From Actinomyces oris (GTDB lineage: Bacteria > Actinomycetota > Actinomycetes > Actinomycetales > Actinomycetaceae): a stretch of 56,437 bases of DNA. Position 1 is the first letter of the stretch. Every line of letters starts with the position of its first letter. The stretch covers positions 1-56,437 of the forward strand of contig NZ_MSKS01000038.1 of NCBI RefSeq assembly GCF_001937445.1, read 5' to 3'. The notes beneath the pieces are model-generated. The model had not been told where the DNA came from. It did not search any database and saw nothing but the letters and a program-made list of their open reading frames with translations. Positions 19,116 through 27,400 of the stretch are shown one piece after another. The position numbers and the translations under genes are program-made.

Positions 19116-19508
19116 ATGAAGCGCGTGATTACCTATGGCACATATGACCTGCTCCACTATGGTCATATTGCGTTGCTGAAGCGTGCGCGAGCGCTGGGGG
19201 ACTTCCTGATGGTGGCCCTGTCCAGTGACGAGTTCAATGCCGGAAAGGGCAAGCAGGCCTACTTCTCCTACGAGGAGCGCAAGGTGATGCTCGAAGCCAT
19301 CCGGTATGTCGATCTCGTGGTGCCCGAGATGACCTGGGGGCAGAAGACCGAGGATATCGCCAAATACGGTATTGATGTCTTCGTCATGGGGGACGACTGG
19401 AACGGCGAGTTCGACGACCAGCTCAAGGGTCTGTGTGAGGTCGTCTACCTCCCGCGGACTCCCGAGGTCTCAACGACTCGGATCAAGAGTGATATGCGCC
19501 TGGGCTGA
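19116..19508 (+). CDS. tagD: Glycerol-3-phosphate cytidylyltransferase
   Basis: Makes CDP-glycerol from CTP and sn-glycerol-3-phosphate, the donor for glycerol-phosphate polymers. The 130 residues match B. subtilis TagD almost end to end: ITYGTYDLLHYGHIALLKRA with the HxGH motif near residue 14, YFSYEERKVMLEAIRYVD, FVMGDDWNGEFD, and the C-terminal YLPRTPEVSTTRIK, which corresponds to the RTEGISTT nucleotide-binding motif. It is complete. The start has AGGAAG eight bases upstream. It feeds the TagF-type proteins on either side. A second, altered copy lies at 38784. Confidence 0.95.
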   Translation: MKRVITYGTYDLLHYGHIALLKRARALGDFLMVALSSDEFNAGKGKQAYFSYEERKVMLEAIRYVDLVVPEMTWGQKTEDIAKYGIDVFVMGDDWNGEFDDQLKGLCEVVYLPRTPEVSTTRIKSDMRLG

Positions 19509-19648
19509 GTGGTGCGCTGAGCGGCGGCTCGCTGTGCGGGCTGTATCGAGGGGTGAGCGGAGACCTGGATCGAGGCTCGCTGCACGTTGCGTCAACAGGC
19601 GTAGGATTAAATACGCGTAATGTTCATACTGAAATAAGGGCGACTATC

Positions 19649-21685
19649 ATGAGTAAGGATGCTGTTCTCAGAAAAATGGGGCGTGCCGTTTCCGGCCGCC
19701 TGCAGCTGCCGGCCACCACCCGGCTGGTGCGCTATGCCGCCGCCAGGGAGTACGAGGACGGTAACCTGGCTGAGGCAAAGCGTCTGTATGAAAAACTCTC
19801 TGAGAGCGGCCACGACACGGCCAGCCGGCTGCGGTTGGGAGTCATCGCTGAGCGTCAGGAACGGTTCGAGGCGGCCTTGAGGACCTACACCGAGGTGGCC
19901 GACCGCGACCCCTCCTGCGGAGAGGCCTTCTACCGTGCCGGCTGCCTCCTCAAGCGTCAGGACGATCCGGAGGGGGCCTCCGTCTTCTTCTCGCGGGCCC
20001 TCTCCTCGGGGGTGCGGGACCGGCGCTACTCGGAGAATCTGCTCGCTTGCCTGCCCGTGAGCACCCCGCAGTGGCAGCGCCTGGAGGTTCTGCTCTCCGG
20101 ACTGCCGGAGCACGAGAACGACGCCGCCTGGCTGCGCAAGCTTCTTCAGGCTCAGCTTCACCTGGGGCTCAACGGGCCGGCCAGGTGCACCCTGGACGTC
20201 CTGGCCGACATCGATGAGCTCAGCGCGCAGGAGCTCTTCGAGCAGGGGGTCATCGCCCACCGTGAGGGTGATCGGGCCTCCGCCGCCACCAGCTTCGCCG
20301 CCGCCTGCAAGGCCGCCGGAGGAAAGGCCTGCAGCAAGGGACCGGCCCAGTTCGCGTGCTCCCGGGGAGACTGGAGGCTGGCGGCCGAGCTCTTCGAGAT
20401 CTACCCGGGCGAGGGGATGACGAGGGTGGAGCGGGCCTACGAGCTGGCCTACTGCCTGGACCGTCTGCGCGAGCACGAGCGGGCACAAGGACAGTACGCC
20501 CTGGCCGCCTCACTGGACACCGGCAACGGGAACACTCTTTACAAGCTGGGACTCGCCTCGGAACGTGTCGGCGACCTCGCCACCGCGGAGCGCTCGTACC
20601 AGGAGGCCTTGCGGACGCTCAAGAAGCCCGCACGCAGTTGGTGGAACTATCGCCGTGGGGTCTGCCTGGCGAGGCTGGGACGCCACGACGAGGCGCTGGC
20701 CTCCTTCTGGGCCTACCTGGGGCCGGCCCCGCGCAGGCTGGCATCGGTGTCCAAGCAGCTGGCCAGCACGGGCTTCCTCGACCTGGTCCGCGCGAAGAGC
20801 ACACCTCCGCCTCGGCAGCGGCCGGAGGACCTGGTCGAGTCCACCATCGGCGACGTCATGCTCGGCCTTCACCAGGCTCTCGGCTCCCGCGACGCTACGG
20901 ATGATCCCGGTGCCGGTAAGGCGATCCCGTCCGCCGCAGCGGGTCAGGCCGCTCAGTCCATCCGGCATGTCCTCCCGCTGGTTCTCAAGGGGGACCGGAA
21001 TCACCGCCTGGTCCTGGCCCAGCTGGCCCAGGACGCCGGGCAGGTGGAGCTCGCCTGCGAGATCCTCGAGCAGGCCGAGGAGTTCGGCTGCAAGGACGGG
21101 CTGGACCCACGGGCCTATGGACGCACCGCGACAGCCGCTCGCAACATCCGCTACGCCGAGGCCCTGGAGGTCCTTCCCGTCAGCCCCCACCTGGTGCTGT
21201 GGGAGTCCAACCACGGCGCCTCGATCGGCTGTCACCCCCTGGCCATCTTCCGGTGGATGGTGAACCGGCCGGAGTACTCCCACCTATTGCACGTGTGGGC
21301 CGTCAATGACCTCGGTGCCATCCCCGCGGATCTGCTGGGGCGTCGCAACGTCGTCTTCGTCCCCCTGCACAGCACCGAGTACATGCAGTACCTCGCCACC
21401 GCCGGGTACCTCGTCAACAACGTCTCCTTCGCCCCCTACTTCGTGCGCCGCCGCGAGCAGCGCTACCTCAACACCTGGCACGGCACCCCCTTCAAGACCC
21501 TGGGACGGTCCATGCGGGGAGGCCTGCTCGACTACGAGAACCTGCAGCGCAACTTCCAGCTGAGCACCACGCTCATGGCGCCCAATGAGCTCACCCGATG
21601 GGCGCTGGTCGAGGACCACGATCTGCTCGACGTCTACCGGGGCCGCACCATCATCACCGGTTCCCCCGTCTGGACACCTCGCTGA
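19649..21685 (+). CDS. TPR protein with N-terminal half of a TagF domain (frameshifted)
   Basis: The first part of a gene broken by a one-base deletion. Residues about 20-400 form tetratricopeptide-like helical repeats (for example RLYEKLSESGHDTASRLRLG and RSYQEALRTLKKPARSWWNYRRG), which usually mediate protein contacts. From about residue 512 a CDP-glycerol transferase domain begins: HLVLWESNHGASIGCHPLA, then RYLNTWHGTPFKTLGRSMRG near 610, and ITGSPV at the end. Reading then meets a stop at 21683-21685. The rest of the domain continues in the next frame. ATG at 19649 is preceded by AAGGG. As written, the product lacks the second half of the catalytic domain and would be inactive in polymer transfer. 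Confidence 0.75.
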   Translation: MSKDAVLRKMGRAVSGRLQLPATTRLVRYAAAREYEDGNLAEAKRLYEKLSESGHDTASRLRLGVIAERQERFEAALRTYTEVADRDPSCGEAFYRAGCLLKRQDDPEGASVFFSRALSSGVRDRRYSENLLACLPVSTPQWQRLEVLLSGLPEHENDAAWLRKLLQAQLHLGLNGPARCTLDVLADIDELSAQELFEQGVIAHREGDRASAATSFAAACKAAGGKACSKGPAQFACSRGDWRLAAELFEIYPGEGMTRVERAYELAYCLDRLREHERAQGQYALAASLDTGNGNTLYKLGLASERVGDLATAERSYQEALRTLKKPARSWWNYRRGVCLARLGRHDEALASFWAYLGPAPRRLASVSKQLASTGFLDLVRAKSTPPPRQRPEDLVESTIGDVMLGLHQALGSRDATDDPGAGKAIPSAAAGQAAQSIRHVLPLVLKGDRNHRLVLAQLAQDAGQVELACEILEQAEEFGCKDGLDPRAYGRTATAARNIRYAEALEVLPVSPHLVLWESNHGASIGCHPLAIFRWMVNRPEYSHLLHVWAVNDLGAIPADLLGRRNVVFVPLHSTEYMQYLATAGYLVNNVSFAPYFVRRREQRYLNTWHGTPFKTLGRSMRGGLLDYENLQRNFQLSTTLMAPNELTRWALVEDHDLLDVYRGRTIITGSPVWTPR

Positions 21686-23637
21686 CGACGAGCGCTCAGG
21701 ACCGCAAGGCGCTGCGGGGGCGCCTGGGACTGGCTGAGGACGATGAGCGCCGTCTGGTCCTGTTCGCCCCCACCTGGCGCGGCGGCGTCAGCAAGCGGGA
21801 GCTGGACCGCGAGGCCCTGGTCGCCGACCTGACCGCCATGGCCTCCCGCGACGACGTGCTCGTGGTCTACCGCGCCCACCGCCTGTCCGAGAAGCTGCTG
21901 GCCGGCGTCGATCTGCCGGTGAACGTCGTGCCCAAGGACATCGACACCAATGAGCTGCTGGCCGCCGTCGACGTCCTGGTGACCGACTACTCCTCGATCC
22001 TGTTCGACTTCCTGCCCCAGAAGCGCCCCATCGTGCTCTACATGCACGACATCGAGGAGTACCGGGCCGAGCGGGGCCTGTACCTTGATCCCGCGGAGGT
22101 CCCCGGGCTGGCCTGCTACGACCGCGGCGAGCTGGCCTCAGCCATCGGGCGAGCCCTGGACGGGGAGGGGGTCGCCCCCCAGGAGGCCCTCGCCCGCTAC
22201 TGCCCCTACGAGGACGGGCGGGCCTCGTCGCGCCTGGCTCGAGCCTTCTTCGACGACGACCTCGACCACGGGCAGCGGGCGATCATCAGGGACCATGCCC
22301 TTGACTCGCCGCTCGGCGACGGCGCCCGTAAGCGCCGCACCCTCCTGTTCCACGCCTCCATGATCCCCAACGGGATCGCCTCCGCCCTCCTGGCCCTCCT
22401 GGAGGCGCTCGATCCGGCGCTCTACTCGGTGAACCTCATCGTTGAGCCCTCCGTCCTACGCGACAACGAGGACCGTCAGGAGATCTTCCGACGCCTGCCC
22501 AGCCACGTCCACGTCATCTGCAAACCCGGGGCCGCGCCCTGGCGGATCCACGAACGGGCCTGCGTCAACGACTTCGCCCGCCACCCCGACGCCTTCACCT
22601 CGCAGAGCTTCTGGGACTGCTACTGGGCCTACTACGAGCGCGAGACGCGCCGCATCCTGGGCGACTTCGTGCCCGACGCCGCCATCGAGTACGACGGCTA
22701 CGCCGAGACCTGGGTCTCGCTCATCGCGGCCTGGGGGCGTCGCGGATCGCGTACCTCCTGCTACCAGCACAACCAGATGGACAACGAGTATCGGGACAAG
22801 TACCCGGGCCTCAGGCGCGTCTTCGCCCTCTACGGAGATGTCGACGCCGTCGTCGCCGTCAGCCCGGGACTGGCCCGACACAACCGCAGCGGGCTGGCCG
22901 GGCTGGGCATCGACCTCTCCCAGCGCCAGGTCTCGGCCCGCAACCTCCTTGACGTCGAGCGGGTCCGCCTCGGGGCGCAGGCACCCGCCCCCGAGGCCTT
23001 CACCGCGCTGAAGAACGAGCACGACATCGTCCTTGCCACCATGGGGCGGATGTCGATGGAGAAGAACCAGGCGGCTCTCATCGAGGCGCTCGCCCTGCTG
23101 CGCGAGCAGGACGGCACCGAGGGCGGCACCGCTCAGGGGCTGAGCATCGGCCTGGCGATCGTCGGTTCCGGGGTGCTCGAGGGGACCTTGCGGGCCAGGA
23201 TCGACTCCCTGGGCCTGTCCGGGCACGTCACGCTGCTGGGACAGATGGACAACCCGTTCCCGGTCCTGGGCGGAGCCGATCTGTTCGTCCTGCCCTCCCT
23301 TCACGAGGGGCAGCCGGTCACCCTGCTGGAGGCGATGACGCTGGGAACCGGGGTCGTGGCCTCCGACCTTCCGGGCAACCGGGAGCTGATCGCCCTCGGA
23401 TACGGGGTTCTGTGCGGAACCTCGCCTCAGGACATCGCTCAGGCGATCCGCAAGGCTCTGGCCGATCCCCGTCTTGCCCACGGAGACTTCGACGTTCAGG
23501 AGCACAACGCGCATTCACTGCGGGACACCCTGGAGGCGGTGCTCGGCCCCGAGGCGCTTCACCAGCAACCCAAGGGGAAGTCGGCTTCCAAGAGGCGGCG
23601 GCGCAAGCGTGCGGCCTCGCGAGGGACGTCCGCATGA
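21598..23637 (+). CDS. C-terminal half of TagF domain fused to GT4 glycosyltransferase (frameshifted)
   Basis: The continuation of the preceding gene in the -1 frame. True homology starts near 21668 with RLDTSLTTSAQDRKALRGRL; the ATG at 21598 is only the first possible start of this frame and lies inside the upstream part. The second half of the CDP-glycerol transferase domain follows (LFAPTWRGG, VVYRAHRLS, VLVTDYSSILFDFLPQKRP). A complete GT4 (GT-B) glycosyltransferase comes next: LLFHASMIPNGIASALLALL, GRMSMEKNQAALIEAL, VGSGVLEGTLRARI and EGQPVTLLEAMTLGTGVV. Restoring one C in the run at 21663-21667 gives an intact 1329-residue TPR-TagF-GT4 protein. Its stop overlaps the next ATG. Confidence 0.75.
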   Translation: MGAGRGPRSARRLPGPHHHHRFPRLDTSLTTSAQDRKALRGRLGLAEDDERRLVLFAPTWRGGVSKRELDREALVADLTAMASRDDVLVVYRAHRLSEKLLAGVDLPVNVVPKDIDTNELLAAVDVLVTDYSSILFDFLPQKRPIVLYMHDIEEYRAERGLYLDPAEVPGLACYDRGELASAIGRALDGEGVAPQEALARYCPYEDGRASSRLARAFFDDDLDHGQRAIIRDHALDSPLGDGARKRRTLLFHASMIPNGIASALLALLEALDPALYSVNLIVEPSVLRDNEDRQEIFRRLPSHVHVICKPGAAPWRIHERACVNDFARHPDAFTSQSFWDCYWAYYERETRRILGDFVPDAAIEYDGYAETWVSLIAAWGRRGSRTSCYQHNQMDNEYRDKYPGLRRVFALYGDVDAVVAVSPGLARHNRSGLAGLGIDLSQRQVSARNLLDVERVRLGAQAPAPEAFTALKNEHDIVLATMGRMSMEKNQAALIEALALLREQDGTEGGTAQGLSIGLAIVGSGVLEGTLRARIDSLGLSGHVTLLGQMDNPFPVLGGADLFVLPSLHEGQPVTLLEAMTLGTGVVASDLPGNRELIALGYGVLCGTSPQDIAQAIRKALADPRLAHGDFDVQEHNAHSLRDTLEAVLGPEALHQQPKGKSASKRRRRKRAASRGTSA

Positions 23638-25478
23638 CGTGCCCCCACGGGTCACGGCCCGCAGCGGCTCCCCGGGCAATGGCCTCCTCCTCGATGCCGG
23701 CCGGCAAGCCCTCAGTGGAGCTGGAGGAGGTCCTGCAGCACGTTCTGCAGGGGCTGGGCGGTGGGGAGGACACCAAAGCGGCGCCGCGTGTCGCCGTACT
23801 CGTGGACCGCCCTCAGCCCCACCTGAGCAACTGCATCGCGCTGGCGCTGGGAGCGCGCGAGCTGATCGTCTACACGATGCAGGAGAAGCAGGACGAGCAG
23901 GACGGGAGCCCCGGGGCTGAACCGACGGCGAGCTCCGGTCTCATCGGCCTCGCCCGGGTGGTTCCCTTCACGAACCAGATCGACCTGCACCAGGCCCTGG
24001 CCACTCATGGTCGGTTCGACGTCCTCGTGGACGCCCTCACCCACAGCCCCGGCATGCGCGCCTTGGCCGCCCAGCTGTTCATCGGTATTGTCCGCGACGG
24101 CGGGTACTACGTCGCCATCGACGGCGCAGCGCTGGGCGAGAGCTCCAACACCGCTGAGCTCGTCACCCGAGCCTCGCGCAGTCTCGCCGTCCTGCACGGC
24201 GCCAAGGGGGCGCTGAGCGGGGACGAACGGGCCTACGGCGAGCAGGTGGCCGCACTGACCGTCCTCGATGGCGGCGTCGTGCTGCGCAAACGAGGAGACG
24301 GCTTCGTCAAGCTCCGATACGCCGAGACCCCGCCGATCCTGTCCGCCCGCTACGGCGAGTCCTGGGGACGTCCGCTGGAGATCCTCCCCGCCCGGGTCAC
24401 CCCGCTGGAGGTCATCGGCGTCACTAACAACCGGGGGCTGTGCGCCAAGCGACTGCCGCGCGAGAACCGGATCCCCGAGACCTCGGTCCTGGAGTACCGG
24501 GACGTGTGCATCGCCCCCCGCCAGGTGCTTGTCAAGGATCATCTCCTGCTGCCCAACACCTTCCGCCTGGCCACGACCAAGCGACTGGTCAACACGGCGC
24601 TGAAGGAGCTCAACCACTACTACGCCGCGCCCACGGTTAACACGGAGTCGGCCCCAAGGCTCGGAGGAACCTTCTTCCACCTGGACCTTGAGTACAACCG
24701 GCACTTCGGCCACTTCATGACCGAAGCGGTCCCACGGCTCTACGCCTGGGAGCTGGCGCAGGCGACGCACCCCGACATCCGGATCCTCACCAACAGCAGG
24801 GCTGACCGCGGCCGTCCCCCTGCCTACCAGCGCATCCTCCTGGAGGCCTACGGCATCGACGACGACCAGGTCGAGGTCATCACCTCCCCGGTGACGGTCG
24901 ACGCCCTCGTCTGCGCCATGTCCCTCATGCAGAACGGGCGATTCGCCGACCCGCGCCTGGCCCGCACCTGCCACCGGCTGCGCGACGGCCTGCTGGAGCG
25001 ATCCGAGCCCAACGCGAAGCCCCACCGCAGGCTCTTCATCTCCCGCAAGCCCGATATGTGGCGCGAGTGCCTCAATCGTGACGAGCTCGAGGAGCGCTTC
25101 ACCCGCAGGGGCTTCACCATCATCCGGCCCGAGGGCCACTCCATCGTCGAGCAGGCCCGCATGTTCTACGAGGCCGACGTCGTGGCCGGGTACATCGGCT
25201 CCGCCCTGTACAACATCATGTTCGCGCGCCGCCCGATCGACGTCATTGGTTTCATCAACCAGTCCTACCTGGCCACCAACGAGTACCTCATCTGCTCGGC
25301 GCTCGGCCACCGCCTGCACCTGTTCTACGGTGACGAGATCACCGACGGCAGGGAGAAGGACTGTGAGGGCCGGGACCTGGGAGTCACCAACCGGGACTAC
25401 GTCTTCAACGTCGAGCGCGACGGCGACCAACTCGACGATCTGCTCGACTCCCTGGACGAGACATGGGGGGAGTCATGA
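23634..25478 (+). CDS. GT61-family (DUF563) glycosyltransferase
   Basis: A 614-residue protein whose C-terminal half is a GT61-type domain: LEYNRHFGHFMTEAVPRLYA near residue 350, then DIRILTNSRAD, RRLFISRKPDMWRECLNRDE, EGHSIVEQARMFYEADVVAG and GSALYNIMFARR. The GHFMTE and HSIVEQ motifs are typical. The N-terminal half is less clear. It contains a possible Rossmann-like SAM or sugar-nucleotide region (ATHGRFDVLVDALTHSPGM), but I cannot assign a reaction. The likely role is adding a sugar branch to the wall polymer. I chose the ATG overlapping the previous stop (ATGA); the frame stays open about 220 bases upstream without a suitable start. The donor and acceptor are unknown. Confidence 0.78.
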   Translation: MTCPHGSRPAAAPRAMASSSMPAGKPSVELEEVLQHVLQGLGGGEDTKAAPRVAVLVDRPQPHLSNCIALALGARELIVYTMQEKQDEQDGSPGAEPTASSGLIGLARVVPFTNQIDLHQALATHGRFDVLVDALTHSPGMRALAAQLFIGIVRDGGYYVAIDGAALGESSNTAELVTRASRSLAVLHGAKGALSGDERAYGEQVAALTVLDGGVVLRKRGDGFVKLRYAETPPILSARYGESWGRPLEILPARVTPLEVIGVTNNRGLCAKRLPRENRIPETSVLEYRDVCIAPRQVLVKDHLLLPNTFRLATTKRLVNTALKELNHYYAAPTVNTESAPRLGGTFFHLDLEYNRHFGHFMTEAVPRLYAWELAQATHPDIRILTNSRADRGRPPAYQRILLEAYGIDDDQVEVITSPVTVDALVCAMSLMQNGRFADPRLARTCHRLRDGLLERSEPNAKPHRRLFISRKPDMWRECLNRDELEERFTRRGFTIIRPEGHSIVEQARMFYEADVVAGYIGSALYNIMFARRPIDVIGFINQSYLATNEYLICSALGHRLHLFYGDEITDGREKDCEGRDLGVTNRDYVFNVERDGDQLDDLLDSLDETWGES

Positions 25479-27400
25479 GCTCGCCGGAGAACCGCACCTC
25501 GCCTCGGACAGCCCCCGAGCTGCGCCGCGCCCTGTGGCACCTGCGCCACTCCGGGGTGACGGGGCTGCGTGAGCACCTGCGCCGTCGTCGGGCCACCGCC
25601 TGGGCCCGCCCCCGCAGGCGGGCCTTGAGGAGACGGGGCCGGATGCTCCTGCCGGACTGGCCCCTGCCCTTGCCGCAGGAGACCGGGCCGCGTCACGACG
25701 TGACCGTCGGGGTGATCGCCGATGAGTTCACGGCGCTCGCCCTGGACTACGAGTGGCGCTCGGTGCCCCTGACCCCCGCCGGCTGGCGCGAGCAGGTCGA
25801 GCAGACCCCCATCGACCTGCTCTTCGTAGAGTCCGCCTGGCACGGCAACGACGACGCCTGGCGCTTCCAGGTCATCGGCTCCCAGGGTCCCTCGGGCCAC
25901 CTCAGGGACATGGTCACCGCGCTGCGAGGCCAAGGAGTGCCGACGGTCTTCTGGAACAAGGAGGATCCCGCCCACTACGACGAGGCCATCGAGACCGCCC
26001 GCCTCTTCGACTGGGTCTTCACCACCGATGAGGCGATGGTGGAGCACTACCGGCGAGACCTGGGGCATGACCGCATCGGGATCCTGCCCTTCGCCGCCCA
26101 GCCCGCGATCCACAACCCGATCCGCCTGCTGGACGAGACGGGGCGCCCCGTACCCCTGAGGGATGTCGCCTTCGCCGGCACCTACTTCGCTCACAAGTAC
26201 CCCGAGCGGCGCGCGCAGATGGAGATCGTCCTGGGCGGCGCCCACGACGTCTCGGCACGCCTGCCCCACGGGCTGGACATCTTCTCCCGGTACCTCGACG
26301 GTGACGACACCTACCAGTTCCCGCCTCCCTGGGACTCCCACGTGCGCGGCAGCCTCACCTACACCCAGATGCTCAGCGCCTACCGCGCTTACGCCGTCTT
26401 CCTCAACGTCAGCTCCGTGGTGGACAGCCCCTCCATGCTTCCGCGCCGCGTCATCGAGGTCCTGGCCTGCGGCACTCCCGTGGTGAGTACCCCGACGCCG
26501 GCCACCGACCGCCTTCTGCCCGCAGGAGCCCTGGCCAAGGTCACTGACCGGGCTCAGGCCGGGCACACCGTGCGCGCGCTCGTGACCAACCCGGTCCTTG
26601 GGGAGTACATGACCTACCTGGCGCAACGGGAGATCTGGAGCCGGCACACCTACAGCCACCGCGTAGAGACCGTGCTGCGATCCATCGGCATGGGGGAGCG
26701 GGCCAGGTGCAGGCCCACCATCGCACCACTGGTGTCCACCATCCGGCCCGAGCAGGTCGACCACGTCATTGAGACCCTGGCCCGCCAGCAGCAGGTGACG
26801 ATGGCCCCGGTCATCCTCACCCACGGCTTCACCGCCCCGGCCGCCAGCAGGGCCCGCGCCCGTGAGCTGGGCCTCGAGGTCGACTGGGTCACCGCTGAGA
26901 CCAGCACTCCGTTAGGAGGCTGCTACAACCTCATGCTCTCGCGAGTCGAGGCCGACTACATCGCCAAGATGGACGATGACGACCTCTACGGCGATCACTA
27001 TCTCTTCGAGTCCCTCGCTGCGGCCGACTACGCCCGTGCCGAGGTCGTGGGCAAGCACGCCCACTACCTGCACCTGACGGGCCCGGACCTGACGGTGCTG
27101 CGCTTCGCCGACTGGGAGCACCGCTATACGACTTTCGTCTCCGGGCCGACCCTGGTGGCTCGGGCGGACCTGGCGCGCGAGGTCACTTTTCCCGAGACAA
27201 CTACCGGGGAGGACACCGGTTTCCTTAATGACTGCACACGTGCCGGGGCCCGTATCTATTCGGCCTCCCGATTCGGGTTCGTCCAGCGGCGAGGGACGAC
27301 TTTCGGACACACCTGGGACATCTCCAACGCGGAGGTGCTGGCTACGTCCACCATTAGTCATTGGGGACCACCCCACGAAATGGAGATGCCCACCTCATGA
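25475..27400 (+). CDS. Glycosyltransferase: CgeB-like GT-B domain plus GT2 domain
   Basis: A 641-residue two-domain protein. Residues about 70-400 resemble the CgeB/Glyco_trans_1_2 group: DLLFVESAWHGND, VPTVFWNKEDPAHYDEAI, FDWVFTTDEAMVEHYRRD, DVAFAGTYFAHKYPERR, and the C-terminal RVIEVLACGTPVVSTPTP. Residues about 410-630 form a GT2-type (GT-A) domain with an intact acidic cluster in YIAKMDDDDLYGDHYLFE and EDTGFLNDCTRAG. Both domains seem complete, so the protein may make two different linkages. The start overlaps the preceding stop as ATGA; an ATG 12 bases upstream is an alternative. It is part of a translationally chained series with the GT61 and TagF-like genes. Confidence 0.78.
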   Translation: MSSPENRTSPRTAPELRRALWHLRHSGVTGLREHLRRRRATAWARPRRRALRRRGRMLLPDWPLPLPQETGPRHDVTVGVIADEFTALALDYEWRSVPLTPAGWREQVEQTPIDLLFVESAWHGNDDAWRFQVIGSQGPSGHLRDMVTALRGQGVPTVFWNKEDPAHYDEAIETARLFDWVFTTDEAMVEHYRRDLGHDRIGILPFAAQPAIHNPIRLLDETGRPVPLRDVAFAGTYFAHKYPERRAQMEIVLGGAHDVSARLPHGLDIFSRYLDGDDTYQFPPPWDSHVRGSLTYTQMLSAYRAYAVFLNVSSVVDSPSMLPRRVIEVLACGTPVVSTPTPATDRLLPAGALAKVTDRAQAGHTVRALVTNPVLGEYMTYLAQREIWSRHTYSHRVETVLRSIGMGERARCRPTIAPLVSTIRPEQVDHVIETLARQQQVTMAPVILTHGFTAPAASRARARELGLEVDWVTAETSTPLGGCYNLMLSRVEADYIAKMDDDDLYGDHYLFESLAAADYARAEVVGKHAHYLHLTGPDLTVLRFADWEHRYTTFVSGPTLVARADLAREVTFPETTTGEDTGFLNDCTRAGARIYSASRFGFVQRRGTTFGHTWDISNAEVLATSTISHWGPPHEMEMPTS

